Positions 45,204-56,080 are shown, counted from the first letter of the stretch. The stretch is DNA of 64,000 nucleotides from Pseudomonas sp. P5_109 (GCF_034009455.1 NZ_CP125380.1:5655501-5719500); one strand, 5' to 3'. Notes: generated from the letters alone by a model not told the origin. Translations and numbers: made by a program.

Positions 45204-46478
45204 TCAAGCTCGGGACAACTCCACCTGAAAACGGCAGCCACTGGGTTCCATGGTTGTCAGACTGACGCTCCAGCCCTGGTTTTCACAGATCCGCTGTACC
45301 AGTGAAAGCCCAAGGCCCAAGCCTTCCCCGCGCTTTTCAGTGCCACGAACGAACGGTTCGAACATCGCCTCGCGTTTTTCCTCGGGAATGCCCACACCAC
45401 TGTCTTCGACCAGAAAGCCCGTGCCCGTCAGGGTCAGGCGGATGAAGCCCTGCTCGGTGTAATGCAGGGCATTGCGCAGCAAGTTCCCCATTACCGCATG
45501 CAAGAGCGTTGCATTGTAGACTTCGGCCCCAGGCTTGCCCGGCTCGAAGTTCAGCTTCAACCCTTTGCTTTCAATGGGCTCGCGCCACAGACCGAGCAGG
45601 CCCTCGGCCACCTGGCCCAGGGACTGCTGTGGCGACATGCTGGCGTCTTCGCGCTGGGCTCGGGCCAGCATCAGGAAGGTTTGCACCAGCTCACGCATTT
45701 CTTCACAGGCTCGGCCGATGCGCTCGACCTGGGCGCGGCCGCGCTGATCGAGACCGGGGTTTTCCAGCAACAGCTCGCAGGAACTGGCCAGAATCATCAG
45801 GGGTGTACGCAATTCGTGGCTGACATCGCTGGTAAACAACCGCTCGCGGGTCAGGGCTTGACGCAAGCGCCCGAGGGTGGCGTCGAAGGCCACGGCCAGT
45901 TCGCCCACTTCGTCGGCGGCATAATCCGGGGCCAAGGGCGGAGCCAAACCCAGCAGTTGATCGCGATGGCGTACCTGGCGGGCCAGGCGCACCACCGGTG
46001 CCATCACCTTGCGGGCCAGGACCCAGCCGAGAAACACCGCCAACGCCAGACTGAGCACGAAACCCACCAGCACCACGGCAAACAGCACCCGCTCACGCTC
46101 TTCAAAGTCGCTCTGATCCTGCAACAGCACGTACCGTCGGCCGTCGACGATTTCGACCATGGCGTGGTACGACAGGTTTTCCCGGAACACCTCGTGGAAA
46201 CCCGGCTCCAGGTGCCGCAGATCCTTGGGCAACCTGAAATCACCCGGACCGCTGCTGAAGTAGAACAATTGGTCCGGCTCGGGTCGATGGCTCCAGTCCG
46301 TGACATTGTCCATCAGCAACAGGCGCTGCAAATCGCCGCCCAGGCCTGCCGAAATCAGTTTTTCCTCCACCAGGTGCACGGTTGCCACGATGCCCATGGC
46401 AAAGGCACCTGCCACCAGCGCGCTCATCAGTGCAAAGGCAATGATGATGCGTTGAGAAAGGCTCTGCTTAAACTCCAT
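45204..46478 (-). CDS. colS: Sensor histidine kinase ColS
   Basis: 424 residues. Two membrane helices (about 11-33 and 131-155) flank a periplasmic sensor of about 95 residues with E126xxE129 (FEERER) and His35/His105, the pattern reported to bind metal (Zn, Fe) in ColS. HAMP linker, H-box SDVSHELRTPLMIL, N-box LLRNALHY, G-boxes VEDSGVGIP and GLGLGLSL. The ATG at 46478 has GAGG upstream and overlaps the colR end by 11 bp. ColS responds to excess metal or membrane stress and phosphorylates ColR. Confidence 0.92.
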   Translation of the reverse strand: MEFKQSLSQRIIIAFALMSALVAGAFAMGIVATVHLVEEKLISAGLGGDLQRLLLMDNVTDWSHRPEPDQLFYFSSGPGDFRLPKDLRHLEPGFHEVFRENLSYHAMVEIVDGRRYVLLQDQSDFEERERVLFAVVLVGFVLSLALAVFLGWVLARKVMAPVVRLARQVRHRDQLLGLAPPLAPDYAADEVGELAVAFDATLGRLRQALTRERLFTSDVSHELRTPLMILASSCELLLENPGLDQRGRAQVERIGRACEEMRELVQTFLMLARAQREDASMSPQQSLGQVAEGLLGLWREPIESKGLKLNFEPGKPGAEVYNATLLHAVMGNLLRNALHYTEQGFIRLTLTGTGFLVEDSGVGIPEEKREAMFEPFVRGTEKRGEGLGLGLSLVQRICENQGWSVSLTTMEPSGCRFQVELSRA

Positions 46479-47151
46479 TACGCCCCTCTGCCAAGCGATA
46501 CCCCACACCGTGCACGGTTTGCAGCAACGGCTTGGCGAACGGCTTGTCGATCACCTGGCGCAGCTGGTGGACATGGCTGCGCAGGCTGTCGCTGTCCGGA
46601 CAGTCATCGCCCCAGAGTGCTTCTTCAAGAATTTCACGGCGCAACACATGCGGGCTTTTCTGCATCAACACCGCCAGCAATTTCAGGCCGACCGGGTTGA
46701 GCTTCAGCAACCGTCCTTCGCGGGTGACTTCCAGGGTGTCGAGATCATAGTTGAGGTCGCCGACCTGCAAGGTCCTTCGTCCACCGCCCTGGGTACGACG
46801 CATGACCGCTTCGATACGCGCTGCCAGCTCAGACAGGGCGAATGGTTTGATCAAATAGTCATCAGCACCGGACTTGAAGCCTTGCAGACGATCATCCAGT
46901 TGATCTCGCGCCGTGAGCATGATCACCGGCGTCTCGCGGCGGGCATCTTCGCGCAGGCGCTTGCACAGGGTATAGCCATCAATGCCGGGCAACATGATAT
47001 CGAGCACGATCAAATCGTAGTGCTCGGTGGCCGCCAGATGCAGGCCAGACAAACCATCCTGCGCGCAATCCACGGTATAGCCTTTGAGCCCCAGGTAATC
47101 GGCCAGGTTGGCCAGGATATCGCGGTTGTCTTCAACCAATAGAATTCGCAT
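46468..47151 (-). CDS. colR: Response regulator ColR
   Basis: 227 residues, OmpR family. The receiver has the acidic pair VEDN, the phospho-acceptor Asp in IVLDIMLPG and the conserved Lys in LIKPFALSEL. The C-terminal winged helix has LKLNPVGLKLLAVLM and SLRSHVHQLRQVIDKP. The start at 47151 is preferred over the 11-residue-longer ORF. ColR binds TTNACNNN-T5-SAC sites. Near-identical candidates occur upstream of the methyltransferase gene and of the LtaS-like gene, on both sides of colRS. Confidence 0.93.
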   Translation of the reverse strand: MRILLVEDNRDILANLADYLGLKGYTVDCAQDGLSGLHLAATEHYDLIVLDIMLPGIDGYTLCKRLREDARRETPVIMLTARDQLDDRLQGFKSGADDYLIKPFALSELAARIEAVMRRTQGGGRRTLQVGDLNYDLDTLEVTREGRLLKLNPVGLKLLAVLMQKSPHVLRREILEEALWGDDCPDSDSLRSHVHQLRQVIDKPFAKPLLQTVHGVGYRLAEGRNGV

Positions 47152-47267
47152 GGGTATCTCTCCGTCCACAGTAATGGCCGTCATGGCCCGCGCAGCTTAA
47201 GGCCAAGTGTGGCTCACGGCTAGGGGAAGGCTATGAGTGAATCAATTCGTTCAACCAAAAGGTAAGA

Positions 47268-47283
47268 TTGACAAGTTTTTCAC
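47268..47283 (+). promoter_or_regulatory. Candidate ColR box before the LtaS-like gene
   Basis: TTGACAAGTTTTTCAC, 71 bp upstream of the ATG at 47354. It shares 14 of 16 bases with the box at 45120-45135 on the opposite strand, and each lies about 70 bp before a start codon. It lies in the gap between colR and the divergent LtaS-like gene. Confidence 0.68.
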
Positions 47284-47353
47284 TATCGAATCACACGTTG
47301 ACTACAGCGGATGATGAAGACTGTCACGCGATTGATAATAAGGAATGTAGAAA

Positions 47354-49303
47354 ATGGACTCTTTGAAGACGGCACCCATGCGTTTTTTGCTGCTGGTGAC
47401 CGGCACCTGGCTGGCAATTTTTTTTCTGACTCGAACAGTCCTGCTCCTCACACACCTGGATGAGGCCGGAAGCGGCTTCCTGTCGGTGTTTGGTATCGGG
47501 CTGCTCTACGACCTGGGTTTCATTGCCTACGCGGCACTGCCCATGGGCCTCTACTTGTTGCTGTGCCCGCCGGCCCTTTGGCGCACTCGTGGCCATCGCT
47601 GGTTTCTTCAAGGTCTGTTGACCGTCAGCCTGTTCGCGATGCTGTTCACCTCGGTGGCCGAGTGGCTGTTCTGGGATGAATTCGGCGTTCGCTTCAACTT
47701 CATCGCCGTCGACTACCTGGTGTATTCCGACGAAGTACTGAACAACCTGCTGGAGTCATACCCGATCGGCACGCTGCTGAGCATCCTCGCCGTGCTGGCC
47801 GTGGTCCTGAGTTTTGCATTGCGCAAACCCTTCAAAGCTGCACTCGATGCGCCGTTGCCGCCGCTGCGTGGCCGCCTGCTCAATGCACTCGGCTTGTTGA
47901 TCGTCGCCGGCCTGAGCCTGCAGTTGCTCAGCCAGGATGCCCCGCGCGCCCAGGGCGGCAACGCCTATCAGAATGAACTGGCGAGCAATGGCCCTTATCA
48001 GTTCTTCGCGGCATTCCGTAACAACGAACTGGATTACCCGCAGTTCTACAGCACACTGCCGTCGGCCGTGGCTGCCCAACAGATTCGCGCTGAACTGGCC
48101 GAGCCCAATGCCCGCTTCGTGGGTGAAGACCCGCAGGACATACGCCGGCAGATCGATAACCCCGGCGCACCGCGCAAACCCAATATCGTGCTGGTCACCA
48201 TTGAAAGCTTCAGCGCCAAGTACATGGGCAGCAACGGCGACACCCGTAACCTGACCCCCAATCTTGATGCCTTGCGCAAGCAGAGCCTGTACTTCAATAA
48301 TTTCTACGCCACCGGCACCCGCACCGACCGCGGCCTGGAAGCCATCACCCTGGCGATTCCGCCGACGCCAGGCCGCTCGATCGTCAAGCGCGTGGGTCGT
48401 GAAAGCGGCTTTGCCAGCCTTGGCCAGCAACTCAATGCCGTGGGCTACGACAGCGTATTTGTTTACGGCGGGCGCGGTTACTTCGACAACATGAATGCGT
48501 TCTTCAGCGGTAACGGCTACCGCATCGTGGACCAGAGCAGCGTTGAGGAGTCGGAGATTCACTTCAAGAATGCCTGGGGCATGGCTGATGAGGATCTCTA
48601 CAATCAGACACTGAAACTGGCCGATGCCGACTACGCCAAGCAGCAGCCATTCCTGCTGCAATTGATGACGACATCCAACCATCGCCCTTACACCTATCCG
48701 GACAACCGGATCGACATCAAGTCGGGCAACGGCCGTGACGGCGCAGTGAAATACACCGACTACGCGATTGGTCGGTTCCTTGATCAGGCGCGGCAAAAAC
48801 CCTGGTTTGACAATACAATCTTCATCTTTGTCGCCGATCACACCGCAGGCAGCGCCGGCAAGGAAGACTTGCCTATCGCCAACTATCAGATTCCGCTGTT
48901 CATCTATGCACCCAAGTTGATCGAAGCCCGGGAAACGGCACAATTGGCCAGCCAGATCGATCTGGCGCCTACTTTGCTGGGACTGCTCAATCTGGATTAT
49001 GAATCGACATTTTTTGGACGTAACCTGTTGCAAGATAACCCGCTGCCACCACGGGTGGTGGTCGGCAACTATCAGCACCTCGGGTTGTTCGACGGCAAGG
49101 ACCTGGCAATTTTGAGTCCTCGCCAGGGATTGCGTCGTCATGATGAAGCGCTGACCGAAAGCCGCGAATCCCGGTCCAGTGCCGATGACCCGCTGATTAC
49201 TCGCGCCATCAGCTATTACCAAACCGCCAGTTATGGCTTCAAGCAACAGCTGCTTGGCTGGAAGGCGCCCAAGGAGGGTGTCGGTCAAGTCGGCGAACGT
49301 TAA
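47354..49303 (+). CDS. LtaS-like membrane phosphoglycerol/phosphoethanolamine transferase (sulfatase fold)
   Basis: 649 residues. Five N-terminal membrane helices (to about residue 190), then a periplasmic sulfatase-fold domain. The metal-binding Glu is in VTIESFSAKY, the catalytic Thr in YATGTRTDRGLEAI, and the Asp-His pair in FVADHTAGS, matching the lipoteichoic-acid synthase/MdoB plan. In Gram-negative bacteria such enzymes decorate glucans or LPS with phosphoglycerol or phosphoethanolamine. A ColR box upstream and the PAP2 gene downstream point to ColR-driven envelope remodelling. The substrate is inferred. Confidence 0.85.
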   Translation: MDSLKTAPMRFLLLVTGTWLAIFFLTRTVLLLTHLDEAGSGFLSVFGIGLLYDLGFIAYAALPMGLYLLLCPPALWRTRGHRWFLQGLLTVSLFAMLFTSVAEWLFWDEFGVRFNFIAVDYLVYSDEVLNNLLESYPIGTLLSILAVLAVVLSFALRKPFKAALDAPLPPLRGRLLNALGLLIVAGLSLQLLSQDAPRAQGGNAYQNELASNGPYQFFAAFRNNELDYPQFYSTLPSAVAAQQIRAELAEPNARFVGEDPQDIRRQIDNPGAPRKPNIVLVTIESFSAKYMGSNGDTRNLTPNLDALRKQSLYFNNFYATGTRTDRGLEAITLAIPPTPGRSIVKRVGRESGFASLGQQLNAVGYDSVFVYGGRGYFDNMNAFFSGNGYRIVDQSSVEESEIHFKNAWGMADEDLYNQTLKLADADYAKQQPFLLQLMTTSNHRPYTYPDNRIDIKSGNGRDGAVKYTDYAIGRFLDQARQKPWFDNTIFIFVADHTAGSAGKEDLPIANYQIPLFIYAPKLIEARETAQLASQIDLAPTLLGLLNLDYESTFFGRNLLQDNPLPPRVVVGNYQHLGLFDGKDLAILSPRQGLRRHDEALTESRESRSSADDPLITRAISYYQTASYGFKQQLLGWKAPKEGVGQVGER

Positions 49304-49310
49304 CCGAATC

Positions 49311-49337
49311 GCCCCGGGCTGATGCCCCGGGGCTTTT
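49311..49337 (+). terminator. Terminator-like hairpin between the LtaS-like and PAP2 genes
   Basis: Stem GCCCCGGG/CCCGGGGC followed by TTTT. It lies only 20 bp before the PAP2 ATG, so it may attenuate rather than end transcription. Confidence 0.65.
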
Positions 49338-49356
49338 CCTTTGTTCAGGATCCACC

Positions 49357-50100
49357 ATGTCATCAACCGCTGTCCGCCCCGTTCCTCGTCCACTCAACTT
49401 CTGGGTGTGCCTGGGGGTTCCCGCCGTTGCGGCGATCATTCTGGTGTTGCTCGAACTGACTTCACTGGACATGGACCTCGCCAAACTATTCTATGACCCG
49501 GTCGCGGGCGACTTCATCGGTCGGCACAGTTACTTCCTGGAAAACATCCTGCACGATCGCGCCAAGCAAGTGGTCATCGCCTTCTCGGTGTTTGCCATCC
49601 TCGGTTATATCGCTTCGTTCTTCATGACCAGGCTCAAACCGCTCAAGCGCGAGCTAGGCTGCCTGGTGCTGTCCCTGGGCCTGGCGACCTCCTTTGTCAC
49701 GCCCATGAAAGCGGTGACCGCGGTGCAGTGCCCGTGGAGCCTCGAGCAGTTCGGCGGCCATGAAACGTACAGTGAACTGTTGAGCCCTCGCCCGCATACC
49801 GATAAACCGGGACGTTGCTGGCCTGGCGGCCATGCAGCCACCGGCTTTACCCTGTTTGCGCTGTTTTTCGTCTTGCGTGACCGTCGCCCACGCATGGCTC
49901 GGGCAGCATTAGTCTTCGCCTTTGCCTTGGGCTCGGTGTTCTCCATCGGGCGAATGATGCAGGGCGCGCACTTCTTCTCACACAACGTGTGGACGGCGGT
50001 GTTCTGCTGGCTGATTTGCCTGGGGTCGTACTACTACGTTCTGTATCGACCGGCGTTGAAGGTTGTGCAGGAGACAAAGGCGGAACCGGTCAGTGCCTGA
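49357..50100 (+). CDS. PAP2-family membrane phosphatase
   Basis: 247 residues with about six membrane spans. The phosphatase motifs are variant: KPGRCWPGGHAATGF (PGGH where PSGH is usual) and FSIGRMMQGAHFFSHNVW (R-x5-H, with an extra His). The catalytic His and Arg are kept. It belongs to the lipid phosphatase group that includes undecaprenyl and lipid A phosphatases. It follows the LtaS-like gene by 53 bp and is likely read with it from the ColR-dependent promoter. In P. putida a PAP2 gene near colRS belongs to the ColR regulon, from memory. Confidence 0.83.
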   Translation: MSSTAVRPVPRPLNFWVCLGVPAVAAIILVLLELTSLDMDLAKLFYDPVAGDFIGRHSYFLENILHDRAKQVVIAFSVFAILGYIASFFMTRLKPLKRELGCLVLSLGLATSFVTPMKAVTAVQCPWSLEQFGGHETYSELLSPRPHTDKPGRCWPGGHAATGFTLFALFFVLRDRRPRMARAALVFAFALGSVFSIGRMMQGAHFFSHNVWTAVFCWLICLGSYYYVLYRPALKVVQETKAEPVSA

Positions 50101-50107
50101 ACTGACG

Positions 50108-50240
50108 CCTTCGCGGGCAAGCCACGCTCCCACAGGAACTACGCAATAACCTGTGAGAGCGGGCTTGCTCGCGAAAGCGGACTGTCAGTCGAGGACTATT
50201 TTGACTGATGCACCGCCTTCGCGAGCAAGCCCGCTCACAC
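50108..50240. repeat. REP cluster, three copies, class GTGGGAGCGGGCTTGC
   Basis: Three REP copies alternate in orientation; the first has mutated arms (GCGGGCAAGCCACGCTCCCA), the second and third carry CTGTGAGAGCGGGCTTGCTC and a matching inverse. Confidence 0.8.
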
Positions 50241-50272
50241 TGGATCGATGTGAACATTGAAATCCGGACAAT

Positions 50273-50308
50273 AAAAAACCCCGCCTGCTTGCGCAGGCGG
50301 GGTTTTTT
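50273..50308 (-). terminator. Rho-independent terminator of groESL
   Basis: Stem CCCCGCCTGC/GCAGGCGGGG with a 4-nt loop, flanked by A and T tracts on both sides, so it can also stop traffic from the PAP2 side. Confidence 0.9.
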
Positions 50309-50328
50309 CGTACAGGGGTAAGGCTGGC

Positions 50329-51987
<1,659 letters not shown>

Positions 51988-52024
51988 TTAAATACTTTGT
52001 AGTAGTGGAAAATGAACGGGGGTA

Positions 52025-52318
52025 TCAGCCTTCGATAACAGCGAGGATTTCGTTCTCGCTCATTACCAGCAGGTCTTCGCCGTCGACTTTCACAGTGTTG
52101 CTGCCGGAGTAAGGACCGAACACAACCTTGTCGCCCACTTTCACGGACAGTGCACGCACTTCACCGTTTTCCAGTACGCGGCCGGTGCCTACAGCGAGGA
52201 TTTCGCCGCTGTTGGCTTTTTCAGCAGCCGAACCTGGCAGGACGATACCGCCGGCGGTTTTCTTTTCTTCTTCGCTGCGACGGATGACGACGCGGTCATG
52301 CAGAGGACGAAGCTTCAT
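52025..52318 (-). CDS. groES: Co-chaperonin GroES (10 kDa)
   Basis: 97 residues. [20 protein letters not shown] followed by the mobile loop [14 protein letters not shown] identify it. It caps GroEL. A GGAGAG ribosome site lies 6 bp before the ATG. A heat-shock-like promoter is seen about 140-170 bp upstream. Confidence 0.98.
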   Translation of the reverse strand: MKLRPLHDRVVIRRSEEEKKTAGGIVLPGSAAEKANSGEILAVGTGRVLENGEVRALSVKVGDKVVFGPYSGSNTVKVDGEDLLVMSENEILAVIEG

Positions 52319-52460
52319 TGTCGATCTCTCCTAATTGTGGTTTTCATCGGCCGGTGTAGTCCCGGCGGGTTTAACAAAGGCCGGCGTTGCCGGTTGCGGT
52401 TCGTCAAGCGAACCGCGGAAGTCTGTCTGGCGTGATCGCCAGAAACCTTGCGGTGACCGT

Positions 52461-52491
52461 TACATAAGGGCGCATAAGCTTATTACAAGGG
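52461..52491 (-). promoter_or_regulatory. Candidate sigma-32 promoter of groESL
   Basis: On the minus strand, CCCTTGTAA, 12 bp, then CCCTTATGTA. This matches the heat-shock pattern CTTGAA-N12-14-CCCCATNT in most positions. It lies 143 bp before groES, leaving a long 5' leader. Confidence 0.6.
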
Positions 52492-52566
52492 CGGGGCTCG
52501 AAAATTTTTCAGATCGAGGCTCCGCAAGCGAACACGGCACCCGAAGGTGCCGTGTCGATCTGTGTA

Positions 52567-53043
52567 TTACTTGGTATCGCGGTGTTCGAACTCGCCTTCG
52601 ATCACGTTGGGCTCGCGGCCCAGCGGCTCGCGCGGGGCCGGGCCGCCACGGGCCTGCAGGTCATCGGCGAACGCCCGCTGACGCATGGCCTGCTCTTCGG
52701 CGCGCTGGCGCATTTTATTGGCCAGCAGACGACGACTGAACGGCAGCAGCATGAACAGGCCGATCACATCGCTGATGAAACCCGGAAGAATCAACAGGCC
52801 ACCAGCCAATGCCAGCATCAGGCCTTCGAGCATGGTCTGGGCCGGCAGTTCGCCGCGGCTCAGGCTTTCACGGGCACGCAGGGCCGTGGCCAGGCCGGCG
52901 ACACGCAGCACGAACACACCGAACATCGAGCCAAGAATGATCAGCAGCAGGGCCGGGAAAAACCCGATAGACCCTGCCACCTTGACGAATACGAACAGCT
53001 CCAACACCGGGAACAGCAGAAAGAGCAACAAAAAAGGGCGCAT
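52567..53043 (-). CDS. fxsA: FxsA-family membrane protein
   Basis: 158 residues. Three hydrophobic helices in the first 110 residues (LLLFLLFPVLELFVFVKVAG; ALLLIILGSMFGVFVLRVAG; AGGLLILPGFISDVIGLFML) and a charged cytoplasmic tail. The pattern is that of FxsA, which protects against phage-driven exclusion in E. coli; its native role is unclear. The start at 53043 follows GAGGAACC. The gene order next to groESL is shared with P. aeruginosa. Confidence 0.85.
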   Translation of the reverse strand: MRPFLLLFLLFPVLELFVFVKVAGSIGFFPALLLIILGSMFGVFVLRVAGLATALRARESLSRGELPAQTMLEGLMLALAGGLLILPGFISDVIGLFMLLPFSRRLLANKMRQRAEEQAMRQRAFADDLQARGGPAPREPLGREPNVIEGEFEHRDTK

Positions 53044-53109
53044 CAAATGGTTCCTCAACGCAAGAATGCCTTGCCAGTTCACCTTAGATGACGTCGCCGT
53101 TTCGTGATT

Positions 53110-53841
53110 TCAAGCGTCGGCCACTTCATTTTTCGGCCAATGTTCGGCGTGAGCCAGAGAAACCAAGGCTTCGCGGACTTGTGTCGGGGTATTACAAGGC
53201 GCTTGGAACGGCAACCAGTACAGGCTTTGACCGATACGCAAGTGCATGCCTTCTGTGTCGATACCGACCATCTGCGCCGGCGAAGTTTTCGGCAGGCCCG
53301 CCAGGTCCACGTAGTGGGCAATGGCTTTGGCATGATCGGCGTTCATGTGCTCGACCATGCTCACCTCGGCCTTGCCGGCGAACGGGTTGGCCAGGGCCAG
53401 GTCGTTGACCCAGTGAATCGCGCCAAAACCACCGATATAGCGATGGCGTACAGGCTCGAGCACCCAGAAATCGAAATCGTGGGCCTGGTGATAACCCTGC
53501 GACTCCGGGAAGTAGCGGTAGTAACGCTCGGAGGCGGCCTCGATGGCGGCTTCGTCTTCGATCTGATGAGCCTCGGCCAGATAGGTCAGGCGACCGACAG
53601 CTTGCACGTCCTCAGCCCCGCGCTCGCCGACAAAGAGCGAGCACTTCGGATCTTTTTGCAAATTATGCGTGTGCTGGGCGATGCGACTGATCAGGATCAG
53701 CGGCCGGCCCAGCTCGTCCAGACAGTACGGAACCACGGAGCCGAACGGAAAACCGGGCATCGATTTGGAGTGCGTCGAGAGTACCCCACGGTATTCCTTG
53801 AGAAGCAATTCTCGTGCATGCTTGGCCACTTCAACGCTCAA
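53110..53841 (-). CDS. HugZ-like pyridoxamine-phosphate-oxidase-fold protein with DUF2470
   Basis: 243 residues. The N-terminal split-barrel (GVLSTHSKSMPGFPFGSVVP; RPLILISRIAQHTHNLQKDP) is of the FMN-binding pyridoxamine oxidase/HugZ type. The C-terminal DUF2470 has EVSMVEHMNADHAKAIAHYV. Related proteins degrade or bind haem. Haem oxygenase activity is unproven here. It stands alone with a short intergenic gap. Confidence 0.82.
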   Translation of the reverse strand: MSVEVAKHARELLLKEYRGVLSTHSKSMPGFPFGSVVPYCLDELGRPLILISRIAQHTHNLQKDPKCSLFVGERGAEDVQAVGRLTYLAEAHQIEDEAAIEAASERYYRYFPESQGYHQAHDFDFWVLEPVRHRYIGGFGAIHWVNDLALANPFAGKAEVSMVEHMNADHAKAIAHYVDLAGLPKTSPAQMVGIDTEGMHLRIGQSLYWLPFQAPCNTPTQVREALVSLAHAEHWPKNEVADA

Positions 53842-53993
53842 TTTATGACTCCTTAATTAGAATCCGTCAAAAAAACGGATCGGCCACTGGTAAAAGTACC
53901 AGCACGCCATTGGGGGCAATTCTCAAGTGCCAAGGTAGGCGTGAAAGAGAAGATGCCTAATAAGAAAACACCCAGACCTACCGGGGCATGCGA

Positions 53994-54752
53994 ATGCAAC
54001 TCACTGACAAAGTAATCATTATCACTGGCGGTTGCCAGGGTTTAGGTCGCTCCATGGCCGAGTATTTCGCCAGCAAGGGCGCGAAGCTCGCACTGGTCGA
54101 CCTCAATCAGGAAAAACTCGACGACGCCGTCGCGGCCTGCAAGGCCAAGGGTGTCGAAGCGCGCGCTTACCTGTGCAACGTCGCCAATGAAGAACAGGTG
54201 ACCCACATGGTCGCCCAGGTCGCCGAAGACTTCGGCGCGATCCACGGTTTGATCAACAACGCCGGGATCCTGCGCGACGGCCTGTTGCTCAAGGTCAAGG
54301 ATGGCGAAATGACCAAAATGAGCCTGGCCCAGTGGCAGGCGGTCATCGACGTCAACCTGACCGGCGTGTTCCTGTGCACCCGTGAAGTCGCGGCGAAAAT
54401 GGTCGAGCTGAACAACAGCGGCGCGATCATCAATATCTCGTCGATTTCCCGCGCCGGCAACGTCGGTCAGACCAACTACTCGGCGGCCAAGGCCGGTGTC
54501 GCGGCGGCGACCGTGACCTGGGCCAAGGAACTGGCGCGCTATGGCATTCGCGTGGCCGGCATTGCACCGGGCTTCATCGAAACCGAAATGACCCTGGGCA
54601 TGAAGCCTGAAGCGCTGGAGAAAATGACCGCCGGGATTCCGCTCAAGCGCATGGGCAAGCCGGAAGAGATCGCCCATTCGGCGGCGTACATCTTCGAGAA
54701 CGACTATTACACCGGTCGGATTCTGGAGATGGATGGCGGGTTGCGGATCTAA
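53994..54752 (+). CDS. Short-chain dehydrogenase (FabG-like, PA4389 position)
   Basis: 252 residues. Cofactor motif [16 protein letters not shown] (TGGxxGLG), NNAG, catalytic Ser in [10 protein letters not shown], and Tyr/Lys in NYSAAKAG. It is close to 3-oxoacyl-ACP reductases and uses NAD(P)H. The ATG at 53994 is favoured over 53988 since GGGG is 7 bp upstream. It is divergent from the HugZ-like gene and not beside other fatty-acid genes, so the substrate is uncertain. Confidence 0.85.
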   Translation: MQLTDKVIIITGGCQGLGRSMAEYFASKGAKLALVDLNQEKLDDAVAACKAKGVEARAYLCNVANEEQVTHMVAQVAEDFGAIHGLINNAGILRDGLLLKVKDGEMTKMSLAQWQAVIDVNLTGVFLCTREVAAKMVELNNSGAIINISSISRAGNVGQTNYSAAKAGVAAATVTWAKELARYGIRVAGIAPGFIETEMTLGMKPEALEKMTAGIPLKRMGKPEEIAHSAAYIFENDYYTGRILEMDGGLRI

Positions 54753-54769
54753 CCCTGACACAAAACCAA

Positions 54770-54860
54770 TGTGGGAGCGGGCTTGCTCGCGAAGGCGATA
54801 GATCAGTCAACTTATTGGTTGAATGACACACCGCTTTCGCGAGCAAGCCCGCTCCCACAT
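54770..54860. repeat. REP doublet, class GTGGGAGCGGGCTTGC
   Basis: Inverted REP arms between two convergent genes. Confidence 0.85.
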
Positions 54861-54885
54861 TTGGTCAGTATTTATCTGAAGAATA

Positions 54886-55980
54886 TCAATCGTCACTGAT
54901 GCTGATGTTCGGCATCGCCGGCGTCAACGCTTCCTGCAACACAATCCGCGCGCCAACGTGACGGGCCAGTTCCTGGTAAACCAGGGCGATCGGGCTGTCA
55001 GGCTCGGCGATCACCGTTGGCTTGCCGCCATCGGCCTGTTCGCGGATGGTCATCGCCAGCGGCAGCGAAGCCAGCAGTTCGACGCCATACTGGTTGGCCA
55101 GCTTCACGCCGCCACCCTCGCCGAACAGATGCTCGGCATGGCCGCAGTTCGAGCAGATGTGCACGGCCATGTTTTCCACCACGCCCAGCACCGGAATGTT
55201 GACCTTGCGGAACATTTCCACGCCCTTTCGCGCGTCCAGCAATGCCAGGTCCTGCGGGGTGGTAACGATGACCGCACCGGCCACCGGCACTTTCTGCGCC
55301 AGGGTCAGCTGGATATCACCGGTGCCTGGCGGCATGTCGATGACCAGATAATCCAGGTCGCCCCATGCCGTCTGGGTTACCAGTTGCAGCAAGGCACCGG
55401 AGACCATCGGACCACGCCAGACCATCGGCGTGTTGTCGTCGGTCAGGAAGGCCATGGACATCACTTCCACACCATGGGACTTGAGCGGAACGAACCACTT
55501 CTGATCCTTGACCTCGGGACGGGTGCGCTCGGGGATGCCGAACATGATGCCCTGGCTCGGACCGTAGATGTCCGCATCGAGAATCCCGACCTTGGCGCCT
55601 TCACGAGCCAGGGCCAGGGCCAGGTTGGCCGCCGTGGTGGACTTGCCCACGCCGCCCTTGCCGGAGGCCACGGCTACCACGTTCTTGACGTTGGCCAGCC
55701 CCGGAATCTGTGCCTGGGCCTTGTGTGCAGCGATCACGCTAGTGATCTCGACACGGGCACTGGCCACGCCATCCAACCCCTGAATGGCCATTTCCAGCAT
55801 CTGCGCCCAGCCACTCTTGAACAGACCGGCGGCGTAACCCAGTTCGAGCTGAACGCTGACGCGGTCGCCCTGGATCTCGATGTTGCGCACGCACCCGGCG
55901 CTGACCGGGTCCTGGTTCAGGTAAGGGTCGGTGTATTGGCGAAGGACGGCTTCCACCGCTGCGCGATTGACGGCGCTCAT
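54886..55980 (-). CDS. apbC: Iron-sulfur cluster carrier ApbC (Mrp/NBP35 family)
   Basis: 364 residues. N-terminal MIP18/DUF59-like domain (AVEAVLRQYTDPYLNQDPVS), then a P-loop ATPase with the deviant Walker A SGKGGVGKSTTAANLAL. The C-terminal CxxC is in CSNCGHAEHLFG, the cluster-binding pair. It loads Fe-S clusters onto target proteins. The start at 55980 has CGGAG 6 bp upstream. It is divergent from metG, across a repeat cluster, as in other pseudomonads. Confidence 0.93.
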   Translation of the reverse strand: MSAVNRAAVEAVLRQYTDPYLNQDPVSAGCVRNIEIQGDRVSVQLELGYAAGLFKSGWAQMLEMAIQGLDGVASARVEITSVIAAHKAQAQIPGLANVKNVVAVASGKGGVGKSTTAANLALALAREGAKVGILDADIYGPSQGIMFGIPERTRPEVKDQKWFVPLKSHGVEVMSMAFLTDDNTPMVWRGPMVSGALLQLVTQTAWGDLDYLVIDMPPGTGDIQLTLAQKVPVAGAVIVTTPQDLALLDARKGVEMFRKVNIPVLGVVENMAVHICSNCGHAEHLFGEGGGVKLANQYGVELLASLPLAMTIREQADGGKPTVIAEPDSPIALVYQELARHVGARIVLQEALTPAMPNISISDD

Positions 55981-56080
55981 GGGCAACTCCGAAAACAGGA
56001 CTTGGAAAAGATGACAGGTATCGTACCTGTTCCGCGCCCGAGGCGGCATGCTTGTAGATCATTTGTTGCCAATGCATGAC

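Noticed and set aside
47756..49393. 545-residue ORF on the minus strand opposite the LtaS-like gene
   Set aside because: It is an antisense shadow. The plus-strand protein has full catalytic motifs and a ribosome site.
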